Shown: piece by piece, positions 24,712 through 36,064 of the stretch
How positions within the stretch are numbered: the stretch's first letter is position 1
Layout: the number at the start of each line of letters is the position of its first letter
Origin: Anisus vortex
Lineage: Eukaryota > Mollusca > Gastropoda > Planorbidae
Assembly: GCA_949126835.1 (NCBI GenBank)
Contig: OX421500.1
Coordinates: forward strand, 20,311,167 to 20,375,166
Direction: 5' to 3'
DNA length: 64,000 nucleotides
The notes under the pieces: model-generated
What the model saw: the letters and a program-made list of their open reading frames with translations, nothing else
Told to the model about the DNA's origin: nothing
Databases searched by the model: none
Program-made: the position numbers and the translations under genes

Positions 24712-24885
24712 CATCAATAAAGATGTTTTCTGCGATGTCTGGTGTCAGTTCTGTTTCATCATCAGCCCATATAAATCTGTCTGTTTGCATAACATCGAAC
24801 AGGCCGATCCAATAATCCAAAGACTGACTTTGGAACAACTGTAGTTTCTCTACAAATTTCACGGTATACAGGTGTGCTCCCATGC
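24712..24885 (-). CDS. Gene A exon 12: C-type lectin core
   Basis: Acceptor CTATTTGCAG, two bases, then MGAHLYTVKFVEKLQLFQSQ, SLDYWIGLFDV, RFIWADDETELT and ending FID plus G. Donor ATG|GTATAT. The GAHL ... YWIGL ... F-x-W-x-D-x4-LT series is the diagnostic middle of a C-type lectin domain. Phases are 1 and 1. It follows exon 11, which ends in the first part of the same domain. Confidence 0.88.
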
Positions 24886-25114
24886 CTGCAAATAGAGATC
24901 TTACAGGTAATATAGTTCGCATTTACAGCTACTTATAAATTTAAAAGAATTGCATTTAAGTATTTTTTATTATATAAGTTTTTTAACGTATATAAATGGC
25001 CGATGGTTAATTCTGCAAAACACTAAATATTGAAATAAATATATTGATAAAATCAAATTGATACCATAAAACCATAAATGATCCTAATACAAGACGTAAT
25101 TACTATAATTAGAT

Positions 25115-28100
25115 TAATAATAATAATAATAATAACGGTGCTTATATAGCGCATATCCCGTTGGTGACAGTTCTATGCGCAGACGACAGTTACAGAATAA
25201 AGACAGACAACAAAATATATAGTAATACGCTAATTCTGCTGACGAAATAGGTGAGTCTTCAGCCGGCTCCTGAAGGTGTCATAGCTAGGGCTCTGGCGAA
25301 GCTGTAGTGGGAGGTGATTCCAAGCGGACGGTCCTGCGTAGGAAAATGAACGTTCGCCAGCGGACACTAGCCTCACACGTGGGATCCGCAGAGTAAGCGC
25401 GTCAGATGCCGAACGAAGTGGGCGGGACTGGGTGTAGAGCTCCATACAAGAGCGAAGATAATCCGGGGCGCAGTTATTCAGGCACCTATAACAGAGGGAA
25501 GCCAGCTTATATGAGATCCGGTTGTTGATGGGTAGCCAGTGCAGAGATCGGAGCAGAGGATTGATATCATTTGACTTCTTCTTCTTGAGAACTAGTCGGA
25601 CTGCGCAGTTCTGGATACGTCGGAGTCCTTGAAGGGAGAAGGCCGAGAGACCAGCCAAAAGCGAATTACAATAGTCCAAGCGGGAAAATAGGAGAGATGA
25701 TGAGCTTTACACAAGCTTCATTGGTGAGATAACGACGGATAGCGGCAATACGACGCAGATGGAAGAAGCAGATTTTGGTGAGGAAGGAGATGTGGGTTTG
25801 CATGGACAGCGTGGAGTCCAGATAGACGCCAAGGCTTTTGATAGTCGGGGAGAAAGGCACAGTTGCATCAGCCAGCTGAAGATCGGACGCAGTGAGGGAC
25901 ACGACCCTCTGTCTCGTACCGACGATAAGAGCTTCAGTCTTCTCACTGTTAAGCTTCAACTTGTTTTCCGTCATCCAGCTCTGGATGTCCAGGAAACAGA
26001 TGGAGATGGAAGCAAGGAGCCTGTCGAAGTCCTCAGGCTCTGCACTGTTATACAGCTGGGTGTCATCGGCGAAAGACTGATATTTGAGGTTGTGGCGTTC
26101 GATGACAAAGGATAGGGGTTGTGTGTAAAGGGTGAAAAGAAGGACAGACCCCTGCGGCACACCATAGCAGACGTGAACAGGCTGGGAGAATATGGACTCA
26201 ATCATAACGGTCTGGGAGCGATTCTGAAGATAGTTCATGAACCAGGATAGGGCGATGTCTTGAATGCCAAATGTAGACATGAGGCGATCAATTAGTCGGT
26301 GGTGGTCAATCGTATCGAAGGCAGCAGACAAATCAAGCTGCACCAGGGCAGAGACGAGACCTCTGTCTGAGGCGTTTAGGAGGTCAGTGGTGATCCGCAG
26401 AAGCGCTGTCTCAGTGCTGTGATGGTGGCGATACGCAGACTGGTGCGCGGGCATCAGCGAATGTAGAGACAGATGGGCACATAACTGCTCAAGGACAACA
26501 CGCTCCAGGATCTTGGAAAGGAAGGGTAGGTTGGATACTGGGCGGTAGTTCTTGCACTCATTTACATCGAGTCCGGGCTTCTTTAAGAGTGGGCGGACAA
26601 TTGCGGATTTGAAGCAGTCCGGGACCACGCCCGTGGATAGAGAGGTGTTAATAATATCTGTGATGAACGGCAGAAGCCTGTCCAAGCACTTGGCAAACAG
26701 GAAGCCGGGCATAGGGTCAAGCTCACAGGTCTTGATGGGGGTCCTTGTGATGATGCGCTTGACAAGGTCAATGGTTACAGGAAGGAAGCAGGTGAGCGGG
26801 GAGCCCGAGAAAGTAGGAGAGGGTGGAGATGGGCTGTAGACATCCTGATCCAGGGAACAGCGCAGAGTCGCAATCTTTTGCTGAAAGTACTGTGAGAAGT
26901 GATCAGGGAGGTCGTTGAGTGGGCAGGTGGTGGGGAGGGGCGTTGAGGTAGAAGAGCCAAGAAGGGAGGACAAGATTAAGTGAAGCTCCCCGGGCGACGA
27001 GGCATGCTTGATGCGGTCGTGGAAATGCAGGACCTTGGCAGCAGTGATGGCTTCTTTGACGAGTAGTCGCTTTTCCCTGAAGATCTGGCGGTGGACCTCG
27101 AGGCCTGAGAGGCGCCACGCTCGCTCCACGCGTCGTCGTTCTTGCTTGGCAGATTTGACGACATCAGAAAACCAAGGAGCTGGCGGTCGCTCCGAGACGG
27201 CACACAAAGATGGCGGGGCGTGCCTGTCAAGAAGTTGACGTAGAGTCAAGTTCAAGAAGGGGGCCGGGTCTGAAGAGGGGTCACGCAGAGCGAGAAGCGA
27301 TGCAGCCTCCGCACCGAAGGCAACAGTGTCTATAGCTCGCAGCTTGCGGCGAGTGACCATCTTGCGCTTCCTGGCCGGCCTGGTGGTGTTGACGATGAAG
27401 CTGACAGCAGAGTGGTCAGACACCAGTTGGTCGCAGGCGACGAGGCAGGAGACCAGGTTGTCAGATGGTCTGGTGACGATCCAGTCCATAATGTGCCCGT
27501 GGTCGTGGGTTGGGAATGGGACGACCTGGTCGAGACTGTAGCTGTCCAGTAGCGCACAGGCCCGCTTGGTGTTGGCATTAGAGGGGCAGTCCCAGTGGAT
27601 ATTGAAGTCGCCCAGAACGATAGCACTATGTGAGGTCACAGTGTAATTGTCGAGTGCCAGTGCGAACTCGTCGAAAAAAGTTGCTTCACTTAGCCTGTTC
27701 CTGGCATTTGGTGGAGGGCGATATATACAAAGGAAGGTTACGGTGGTGGTAGTGGCCACTGTCATTTCCACGGCCTCGAAGGTGGTGTGGGGAAAGGGGA
27801 GGGTGTCGGAGAAAGAAGAGGCAGCATGCAGGTGTCGTTTTTATATAACTGCAATACCTCCACCCGCACCAGCCGGGCGGGGAAAGGAAGCAGTAAGGTA
27901 ACCAACCGGAGTAAGTTCTTGAATCTTGTGGTCATCCCCGGACCGTAGCCATGTCTCTGTGATAAATAGTATGTCAATATTATTCTCAACGATGTAGTCG
28001 GAAATTACGTCAGCCTTCCCGACAGGGTTGACCGATTGAGAATTCAGCAGACAAACGCCCAGTTTCTTGTTTGTAGCTTTGTGGGGATGTGCGAATGTAG

Positions 28101-28480
28101 TGGACGCAGATTGAAAAGAATCGAACACACCCGCAACAGGCGCAGCGACGAGAGGTTTGTTAGACAGACCATGCCAAATGCGATGTAGACGCCCAGCTCT
28201 GGTCCCGCGTTTCGTTGGTGGTCGACGCCCAACGCCGAGACAACGAATAATTTTAAAAACTTTGGTATCGACACGGGTATGGCGCTCCAAGCATATTTTT
28301 CCAATGTAACGCAGAAAGTTTTGATTCATTTTAAAACAATTAAGAAGTTCAGAATTAGCAACTAAACACAACATACATTGCTGCCTGCAGGCGCAACACA
28401 CGACGAAATGCTAGGCTTGCAGAGAAGGACAGTCTCATATTATAACTACAATCAAATTGGCGGCATACCATAAGTGACAT
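25115..28480 (-). mobile_element. L2-like LINE retrotransposon, nearly full length
   Basis: Read on the minus strand, the element carries endonuclease, reverse transcriptase and C-terminal domains. It ends in a conserved 3' tail (GCGCTATATAAGCACCGTTA) followed by an (ATT)n microsatellite at about 25115-25133. It is GC-richer than the surrounding intron, which marks it as a recent insertion. It lies in the intron between lectin exons 11 and 12, in the same orientation as gene A. The right boundary is approximate. Confidence 0.85.
25230..28401 (-). pseudogene. L2-like LINE ORF2: endonuclease and reverse transcriptase
   Basis: N-terminal endonuclease motifs are LLNSQSV, DILFITETWL, GGGIAVI, CIYRPP and LGDFNIHWD. 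Reverse-transcriptase motifs follow: NYRPVSNLPFLSKILERVV, QSAYR, QLDLSAAFDTIDH, YGVPQGSV and FADDTQLY. The C-terminus includes RLDYCNSLLAGLS, LHWLPI and GPSAWNHLP. Two lesions are visible: an in-frame TAA at 27841-27843, and a one-base frameshift near 25,690. There may also be a two-residue loss after PQGSV. The motif set fits the L2/CR1 group. The start codon is uncertain; an in-frame ATG lies at 28329. Confidence 0.85.
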
Positions 28481-28941
28481 CATAATCAAGATGGCCGCGA
28501 TATTTGTCTTCAAGATGCACAATTTTGATTAATTGCGAGTTAACATACACTTACTTCCAGTGAAACCAGTTGAAATATTTAAAATAAAAGATAGTTACTA
28601 GTAAATAAATGTAATAATGAACGAATATCATAATTATTAGAGCAATCATCGTCAAATTTCAACACCGGAAAGTAAGACACATCCTTCATCCGCCATTTTG
28701 TACACTAATTACTCGAGATTACTCGTACACAAGCCTTTCTCTCCTGTATTTTTATGTTTATTATATATTTTGTAAAGTAGAGAAGGTTGACTGCTGATGT
28801 GTCCATTCGCTCACCCCCAACGACCTTATGGTCATGGGATTGATGATGATGATGATGATAAAATAGGCTATATTAAATTTAATTGTGTGCACTCCAAATG
28901 ATGTACCTATACACAACAAAGTCTGTCTCTAAAATACTTAC

Positions 28942-29118
28942 TAGAACAAACACTCCTGGCTTCAATAAAATTCAATTTGTTTGTTGATTTATAGACACAA
29001 ACAGCCAGTGTTTTCAAACGGACCAATTGAAATCCCTTGTTCTCTGTACAAGTTTTGGCCAGGATATTAATTTGTATATTACTTTCTCTAGGGACATCCG
29101 TAACCATCACACCGTCAC
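28942..29118 (-). CDS. Gene A exon 11: start of C-type lectin domain
   Basis: Acceptor CCTATTCAG, two bases, then DGVMVTDVPRESNIQINILA, KTCTENKGFQLVRL, AVCVYKSTNKLNFIEARSVC and a Ser codon begun. Donor CTA|GTAAGT. The C ... GF-x-L ... C-x-Y ... F-x-EAR-x-xC series is the N-terminal half of a long-form C-type lectin domain; the AR-x-xC-x-S-x-GAHL junction continues exactly in exon 12. Phases 1 and 1. Confidence 0.85.
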
Positions 29119-29695
29119 CTGAATAGGTTTATATTTAAAAAAAATGTGTAAAATTAAAAACAGAGGACAAAAGAGAGGACAAATACGATGTATTATTTAG
29201 AGCTGCTGTTAACTGGGCAAGTAAAACCTTATTTGTCAATTTAAAAAAATCATTGTTGAATATAAATAAGAATTATACAGTGTATGAAGAGAAAGTGTGC
29301 AGGTTTCCAAAAAGAGATATAGTTAATTTGAAGACTACGTTAAAAGCTTTATCAAAAGTGAATTAACAGTTGATTTTGAAAGTAATTATTATATTTAGTA
29401 TCCGAATGCTTATAAAATCATGTATATGCAATGTTATTTAAAACTTTATAAATATTAGCTATTAAATAGCAGTGTGTTATGGGGGGGGGGGCATAATGTC
29501 GTAGTCATTTGCAGGGGCAAATCCAAAAAGCTGAGCTTTTGCGTGACAAACATTTACCGAATGTGTAGCGAATTTTGTGCAGATTGAAAAAAGAACTATT
29601 GAAATAAATTTTTTTCAAAAATTCCAGTAGGGCTTAGAGCTGTTTGATTTCCGGCAACAAAAATAACTTTTGGCAACTCGTGTAGCTAAAATTCA

Positions 29696-30066
29696 TATGC
29701 CTCGTGTTTTGAATCTATAGCCACGTGTTTTGAATCTATAGCCACGTGTTTTGAATCTATAGTTGCTTGTTTTGAATCTATAGCCACGTGTTTTGAATCT
29801 ATAGCCACGTGTTTTGAATCTATATTCACGTGTTTTGAATCTATAGCCACGTGTTTTGATTCTATAGCCACGTGTTTTGAATCTATATTCACGTGTTTTG
29901 AATCTATAGCCACGTGTTTTGATTCTATAGCCACGTGTTTTGAATCTATATTCACGTGTTTTGAATCTATAGCCACGTGTTTTGAATCTATAGCCACGTG
30001 TTTTGAATCTATAGCCACGTGTTTTGATTCTATAGCCACGTGTTTTGATTCTATAGCCACGTGTTG
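29696..30066. repeat. 21-bp minisatellite carrying 16 CACGTG sites
   Basis: About 17 units of CACGTGTTTTGAATCTATAG plus one base. Sixteen units keep an intact CACGTG palindrome. The period is a multiple of three, giving a spurious 7-residue peptide repeat on the minus strand. It lies about 210 nt inside the intron after exon 10. Confidence 0.95.
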
Positions 30067-30277
30067 TGAATCATTGATCGGTTCTTATTTTTAATGAAAT
30101 GCGTAAATATAGATTTAGTAGGTCTTGCTTTGTTTTAATTGTACCCCTGAAAAACGTCACTTCGATTTGAGGCTATTCAAAATCTCTTCCCTTTCAGAAA
30201 AACCTATTCAGTTCAGTTGGCCTTTAACGGAATGGAAGTTTTAAAGCAATGCTACTTTGATAGTAAATGATTCCTAC

Positions 30278-30451
30278 CTAAAATACATTCAGTAGTCTCA
30301 GTGTTGTAAGAGAAGACAGTACATGGCGAGTTGTACTGAAGTCGTTCCATAGCACACAGAGCGGCACTGACGCCTTCCAAGATATGTGACGTGGGCTTCA
30401 TCACAATGGAAGTATCACTAATTCTTGAGTATACAGCACTTCTTTCTGTTG
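30278..30451 (-). CDS. Gene A exon 10: PAN/Apple-like module
   Basis: Acceptor TTTCTTTATGTAG, two bases, then TERSAVYSRISDTSIVMKPT, LEGVSAALCAME, YNSPCTVFSYNTETTECIL and G. Donor TAG|GTAGGA. The spacing C-A-x ... SPC-x-x-FSYN-x-x-x-x-EC resembles PAN/Apple modules, which often precede C-type lectin domains in gastropod secreted proteins. Phases 1 and 1. The frame also runs back through the acceptor to an ATG, so a separate gene start here is possible but less likely given the strong acceptor. Confidence 0.72.
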
Positions 30452-30499
30452 CTACATAAAGAAACGGACGTAAATCAACTAGCATCAAGTAGTACTTCA

Positions 30500-32320
30500 A
30501 ATATATTAAATATTTGGGCTATTTGTCCAATCATCATTATGTAGTTTTCAATATTATTAACCCCTACCCCAATTGACAAGTCTTAATTAGGTGTGAACTT
30601 TTGAACTGGAATGATCGTTAACTTCCAGTGAAATTTAACGCCATTTTCGTAAACAAAATCCATGCTTTTGGTGCTGTTTGACAATTTGATTTCATCATCG
30701 ACACCCAGTTCTGGTCTTTTAGAAATACACAACGGCTACAGATTAGTTATTAGGAATCCGTTTTTAACATCAAAAGTGAGTAGGCGATAATTAATACTCA
30801 AAGTGTTAGTCGCTTTATGCTAAATGTAGCTTTTGTTTATAAAATAAGTTAGTCAACAGTTGCGTCCTCGGTAATTAAAAAAACACAATGCGGAGATTTA
30901 TAAAAATCAACAACACGAAAATTCTTTTGCATCAAGCAATTAGTTTGGGATTATAAATAGGTGATTCTTCTAATCTGACATTCACAATCCATCGTTTTCT
31001 TTTGGCGCCATCTTTTGTAAATGAAATAAAATGTAATTCTCTACATATTTTCGTACAACTAGTAACGTAGCACACAGACATGTTTCGAAGCAAATACTCG
31101 AATAAGACCGGAAATGTTCTTATTTGTGACCTTTTATGCATGCATAATCGTTAAGACTTGTCAATTAAGATGATTAAAATAATTTTTAAATAAACAAAGG
31201 ATAAGATAAATTACGACAAAGTTATTAAAACAAATGCTTATTTTTTTGTTACTTGTGACTTGAAAAAATAAATTCTGAAAACGGACATAAAGTTGTATAA
31301 ACGGTTTTATTGTTTTATTTTGTTGCTAGGGTCGCCCTTGTATTTGATAGCTATTAGAATAAATCATTAACCTGTTAGAGAATAATATAAAAATAATAAT
31401 AATGTTTAATATAGACCGCCATCTGCCTGTAAAGATATTTTGGACTTATATTAAAAGATGGATTGTTTGCCAAGCGAAATAATTCAAATTTCTCATGTAA
31501 ATATTTCAATGCACAGTGTAAGTGATGCATGAGTTGGTGTGAAGTTATAAGGAACAGTTTGTGCAAAAGGTGCGATTAATGAGTAACCAGGAATTGTGTG
31601 ATTGACGTCATGGTGTGTTTACTTGGGGAAGAGAGATTGTAGGGATATGACAGTACATGTTAGGCAACTGAGAAGTGAGGTTGGTCTTGAAGTAAATGTA
31701 GTAGTACATGGAGTGATGTGATGTTGGCTATAGAACAGTTGCAATTATATTATGTTACCAGTCGTTATCGATTAAAGTTTTTATCTTCAATCAAGAAGTC
31801 TTGTCAAGTATACTAGAGTTGAAATGTGTTATTACTACATTGAATTTCATTACAAGATCCCGGCTACATAAAGTATCATCTATAGGTTAATACTGAGATA
31901 CTCCAGAATGTTTTCCAAAGGGTCTCTTGCGTTTTCCTTTTACCCTAATTCTAAACAATATTTGTTCTTACTCTCAAATACTTTGTTAGGTTAAATAGTA
32001 TAAAAAATGGTGGATAGTTACCATCACGGAACCTACCGGGAGTAATTGTTTGCTGTTTTGTTTAGTTATCTCAAATTTTATACATATTTAGTTTAGTTAT
32101 TATTTCTTAGATCTAATCGAACTAGTACTTTAATTACTATTTTTTTTCAATTTTTAATAACCAATTATAACTATAATAATTAACAAAATAATTATAAATC
32201 TTTTTTAATATTCTCTGGAAGAGACGATCTGGGTCAATTTTCTGTCTAGCGTTTCGATCTTCTACAAAAGAAGGTCATGTCCATAAAATCAGTGTCTTTA
32301 TCTGACATATAATGTAAGCA
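30500..32320. other. Gene A intron between EGF and PAN exons, no gene seen
   Basis: AT-rich. No frame looks like a signal peptide exon with a phase-1 donor, which would be expected if the PAN-lectin half were a separate gene. No repeat family was recognised. Confidence 0.4.
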
Positions 32321-32325
32321 CTTAC

Positions 32326-32469
32326 CATTACTATCTTCCGATGGGAGGAGATCACAAGAATGGCCTATATAACTTTTCCCTTGCGTAGTCGAGTTCATAT
32401 CGGTGCAGTTCTGACCTACTGGGCAGGGCTTTAGTGAGCACTCATTCAGCTCATATTCACAATGTTCAC
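32326..32469 (-). CDS. Gene A exon 9: EGF-like domain 2
   Basis: Acceptor ATATTCCAG, two bases, then EHCEYELNECSLKPCPVGQN, CTDMNSTTQGKSYIGHSC and DLLPSEDSN plus G. Donor ATG|GTAAGT. Six cysteines with NEC ... PC-x-x-G-x-x-C resemble an EGF-like domain with part of the calcium-binding type consensus. NST is a possible N-glycosylation site. Phases 1 and 1. Confidence 0.8.
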
Positions 32470-32924
32470 CTGGAATATACGGATCTACTTCAAAACTGGA
32501 AACAATGTAAAGAAGAACCTGCGCGGCTAATTTTGCCTAGTTTACTGTTCTACAGTTCTATATAGCATCGAAATAATCATGTAGTTCTTGACAGAGATTG
32601 AGATTACCGTTTTGAAAATCTTGCTGTAAACCCCTGGTCAACTTAAAGGGTTTTATTCGGGTCTGAGAAGGTAATGAGAGTAGTCGATATCAGAATGGTC
32701 AAGTAAATATGCGTGCGCACAATCCGTTTATATGTCCTGGCTAAAATAATTATCATACTCTGATTTACTGGTCCTGTGAGTATATAACTCTTAAAACGTT
32801 TCTCTTTACTCGATTATTTCAATGTATAATTAGTGACAGTTGTTTTGTCCCTCTATTCAACTTCTAAATTATAAATTAATGTTGATTTTCGCCTATTTTC
32901 CTCTTATTAACTTTAAGTGAATAC

Positions 32925-33091
32925 CTGTATAGGCAGGTGGGCAGACACAGGCGAGTTCTTGAAACCATCCGTACTTCAAATATTTGCTGACCTTTTGCTC
33001 GCATCGTCCACGCCAATAACATTGTGAGCAGATTGTGATTGGAATATAAACTGTCTGTGAGTAGCCACCTCTGGCATCTTTAGCTCTAACG
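32925..33091 (-). CDS. Gene A exon 8: end of cadherin-like domain and EGF-like domain 1
   Basis: Acceptor ATTTCTCACAG, one base, then VRAKDARGGYSQTVYIPITI, CSQCYWRGRCEQ and ACVCPPAYTG. Donor CAG|GTATTC. VRAKDARGG continues the fold begun in exon 7, and C-x-x-C-x4-C ... C-x-C-x3-YTG is an EGF-like module, the usual order in AMOP-VWD mucin-like proteins. Incoming phase 2, outgoing 1. Confidence 0.82.
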
Positions 33092-33783
33092 CTGTGAGAA
33101 ATATAACGTATATAAAGATCGATTGATGCTTATCATAGACAGTTGCAATGAATTGTTATTTTTCAATTAATTGCGATTCTAAATTTTCAACAGGTATCCG
33201 CTTTGAAAAGAGGCGTGAATATATTATCAATATCAGTGCAATAACCTTTGAAAAATAGATCGTATAAAATACAACATTATGTTTTGTTTTCACGAATCTT
33301 TGCAGAGCATGATTTTAAATGTAATAATTATTTTGGGAGATGTACAGTATTTCGCGAGACATGCCCTCAATATAAACACTTTTTAAACTAAATGAATTAA
33401 ATATTCATAATAAAACGGGTTTTACTGATAGAAAGAAAATACTGCTTAATTTTTTTGTACCAATTAAATTAGTTTATCAAATCAGGAATAGTTATATGCA
33501 TGTGAGTGCTTACGTGCTTGTTTGTTTGTGTTTATGAGTATGTTTGTGTGTAAGAGAGAAAAGGGCGGGGATTGCGAATAGTTGCTATTAACTCGCAATT
33601 ATCCACCTGTTTTAAACGTTTTACAAATTTCTAAATATTTATAAACAATATTATTTTTTTTTTTATATAGTAGATTTCACGTATTTTATACAAATATTTA
33701 CAATATTTTTATAATCTACATGAAAAAATATAATTAACGCCATAATCATACCCTAAAACTACGTTAATCATATAATTGAATGA

Positions 33784-35509
33784 CCTGCCCTAAGACTATC
33801 TTAACTATATTACCATGGATGGACCTATAAGATTAACTTAACTATACAACCATGGATGGACCTATCAGATTATCTTAACTATATAACCATGGATGGACCT
33901 ATAAGATTATCTTAACTATATAACCATGGATGGACCTATAAGATTATCTTAACTATATAACCATTGATGGAACTACCCTAAGAATATAACTATATAACCA
34001 TTGAGAGATCTACCCTAAGAATATCTTAACTATATAAATATTGGTGGACCTATAAGATTATCTTAACTATTTAACCATGGATGGACCGATAAGATTATCT
34101 TAACTATATAGCCATGGATGGACCTATAAGATTATCTTAACTTTATAACCATGGATGGATCGATAATGTTATCTTAACTATATAACCATGGATGGACCTA
34201 CCCTAAGATTATCTTAACTATATAACCATTGATGGACCTACCCTAAAAATATAACTATATAACCATTGAGAGATCTACCCTAAGAATATCTTAACTATAT
34301 AAATATTGGTGGACCTATAAGATTATCTTAACTATTTAACCATGGATGGACCGATAAGATTATCTTAACTATATAGCCATGGATGGACCTATAAGATTAT
34401 CTTAACTATATAACCATGGATGGATCGATAATGTTATCTTAACTATATAACCATGGATGGACCTACCCTAAGATTATCTTAACTATATAACCATTGATGG
34501 ACCTACCCTAAGAATATAACTATATAACCATTGAGAGATCTACCCTAAGAATATCTTAACTATATAAATATTGGTGGACCTATAAGGTTATCTTAACAAT
34601 ATAACCATGGAAGGGCCTACCCTAAGACTATAACTATATAGCCATGGATGGAGATACCCTAAGACTATAACTATATAACCGTGGATGGACCTACACTAAG
34701 ACTATAACTATATAGCCATGGATGGACCTACCCTAAGACTATAACTATATAACCATGGATGGACCTACCCTAAGACTATAACTATATAACCGTGGATACA
34801 CATACACTAAGACTATAACTATATAACCGTGGATGGACCTACACTAAGACTATAACTATATAACCATGGATGGACCTACCCTAAGACTATAACTATATAG
34901 CCATGGGTGGACCTACCCTAAGACTATAACTATATAACCATGGATGGACCTACCTTAAGACTATAACTATATAACCGTGGATACACATACACTAAGACTA
35001 TAACTATATAACCGTGGATGGACCTACACTAAGACTATAACTATATAACCATGGATGGACCTACCCTAAGACTATAACTATATAGCCATGGGTGGACCTA
35101 CCCTAAGACTATAACTATATAACCGTGGATACACATACACTAAGACTATAACTATATAACCGTGGATGGACCTACACTAAGACTATAACTATATAACCAT
35201 GGATGGACCTACCCTAAGACTATAACTATATAGCCATGGGTGGACCTACCCTAAGACTATAACTATATAACCATGGATGGACCTACCCTAAGACTATAAC
35301 TATATAACCATGGATGGACCTACCCTAAGACTATAACTATATAGCCATGGATGGACCTACCCTAAGAATAGGGGAATTCTCCAATCCGGTATGTAAATCA
35401 AAACGCCTAAGACTATATAATTATTGGTGTCCTATAAGATTATCTTAACTATATAGCCATGGATGGACCTACTCTAAGACTATAACTATATAACCATGGA
35501 TGAGCCTAC
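33784..35509. repeat. 37-bp minisatellite continuous with an exon end, about 46 units
   Basis: Two main unit types share CCATGGATGGACCTA: one continues CCCTAAGACTATAACTATAT, the other TAAGATTATCTTAACTATAT. Longer blocks of several units repeat at about 33960, 34220 and 34490, a higher-order pattern. On the transcribed strand the units of the first type contain CTTAGG|GTAGGT, the same donor that ends exon 7. A 39-nt copy of exon sequence lies inside at 35369-35407. Confidence 0.95.
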
Positions 35510-35735
35510 CCTAAGACTAGGGGAATTCTCCAATCCGGTATGTAAGTCAAAACACCAAGAGAATCTATCCTGGCTCCAGGTGTGTTGCCCAGTGTTTCAT
35601 AGGTCACAGCATCATTGTCGATATCAGTGGCATTAGTCCTTAGGGTGTACACTTGACCATGACTCACTGACCAGCGAGCACTGCTGTCCAGCTGGTCAGG
35701 GACCAGTTCAATTTTGGGCACGTGGTTAGGTGGAG
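35510..35735 (-). CDS. Gene A exon 7: cadherin-like domain
   Basis: Acceptor GCATTGATAG, two bases, then PPNHVPKIELVPDQL, GQVYTLRTNATDIDNDAVTY, GARIDSLGVLTYIPDWRIP and LVL plus GG. Donor AGG|GTAGGC. The Y-x-L-x-x-NATD-x-DNDAVTY ... LTY-x-PD pattern fits the cadherin-like/Ig-like domain that follows VWD in mucin-like proteins. Outgoing phase 2 joins VRAKDARGG in exon 8. NAT is a possible glycosylation site. The last 8 nt are part of the adjoining minisatellite unit. Confidence 0.82.
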
Positions 35736-35797
35736 CTATCAATGCATTACAATCATTACTGACTTATTGTTTTAATTGTTAATTAGATATGCTGTAA

Positions 35798-36061
35798 AAG
35801 TAGACGTCGGACCGAATTGACACATAGGTCCGATGAAGCAGCGTTCACCAGTTTCTGTGGCCACGGCATATTAGGTGATTGTGTGGCCAGCACTATGCAC
35901 AGTCGCCTTTACGTTATCACAACTAAGGTCAGGTACCCATCAGAGCTGGGTAGACTCAGGGACACCCTCCAGACCCGGGAAAAAATCCTGCACCGGGATT
36001 CGAACCCGGGACCTTTGGCTCGCACGGTGAAACACGTTTCCGCTTGGCTACCGTGCCCCCA
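35798..36061 (-). repeat. tRNA-derived SINE, minus orientation
   Basis: Reverse complement matches the copy at 58628-58897: a tRNA-like head with GGTTCGAATCCC-type B box, then CCCGGGTCTGGAGGGTGTCC, GGGTACCTGACCTTAG, the GTGGCCAC core, and a CGGTCCGA-rich 3' end. Lies in the large intron after exon 6. Confidence 0.85.
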
Positions 36062-36064
36062 GAT

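Noticed and set aside
26552..27541. Several + strand frames across the LINE
   Set aside because: They are shadows of the minus-strand reverse-transcriptase frame, which has clear motifs.
29686..30060. Minus-strand frame with a seven-residue AIDSKHV repeat
   Set aside because: It comes from a 21-bp minisatellite in an intron. Open frame is expected from the period.
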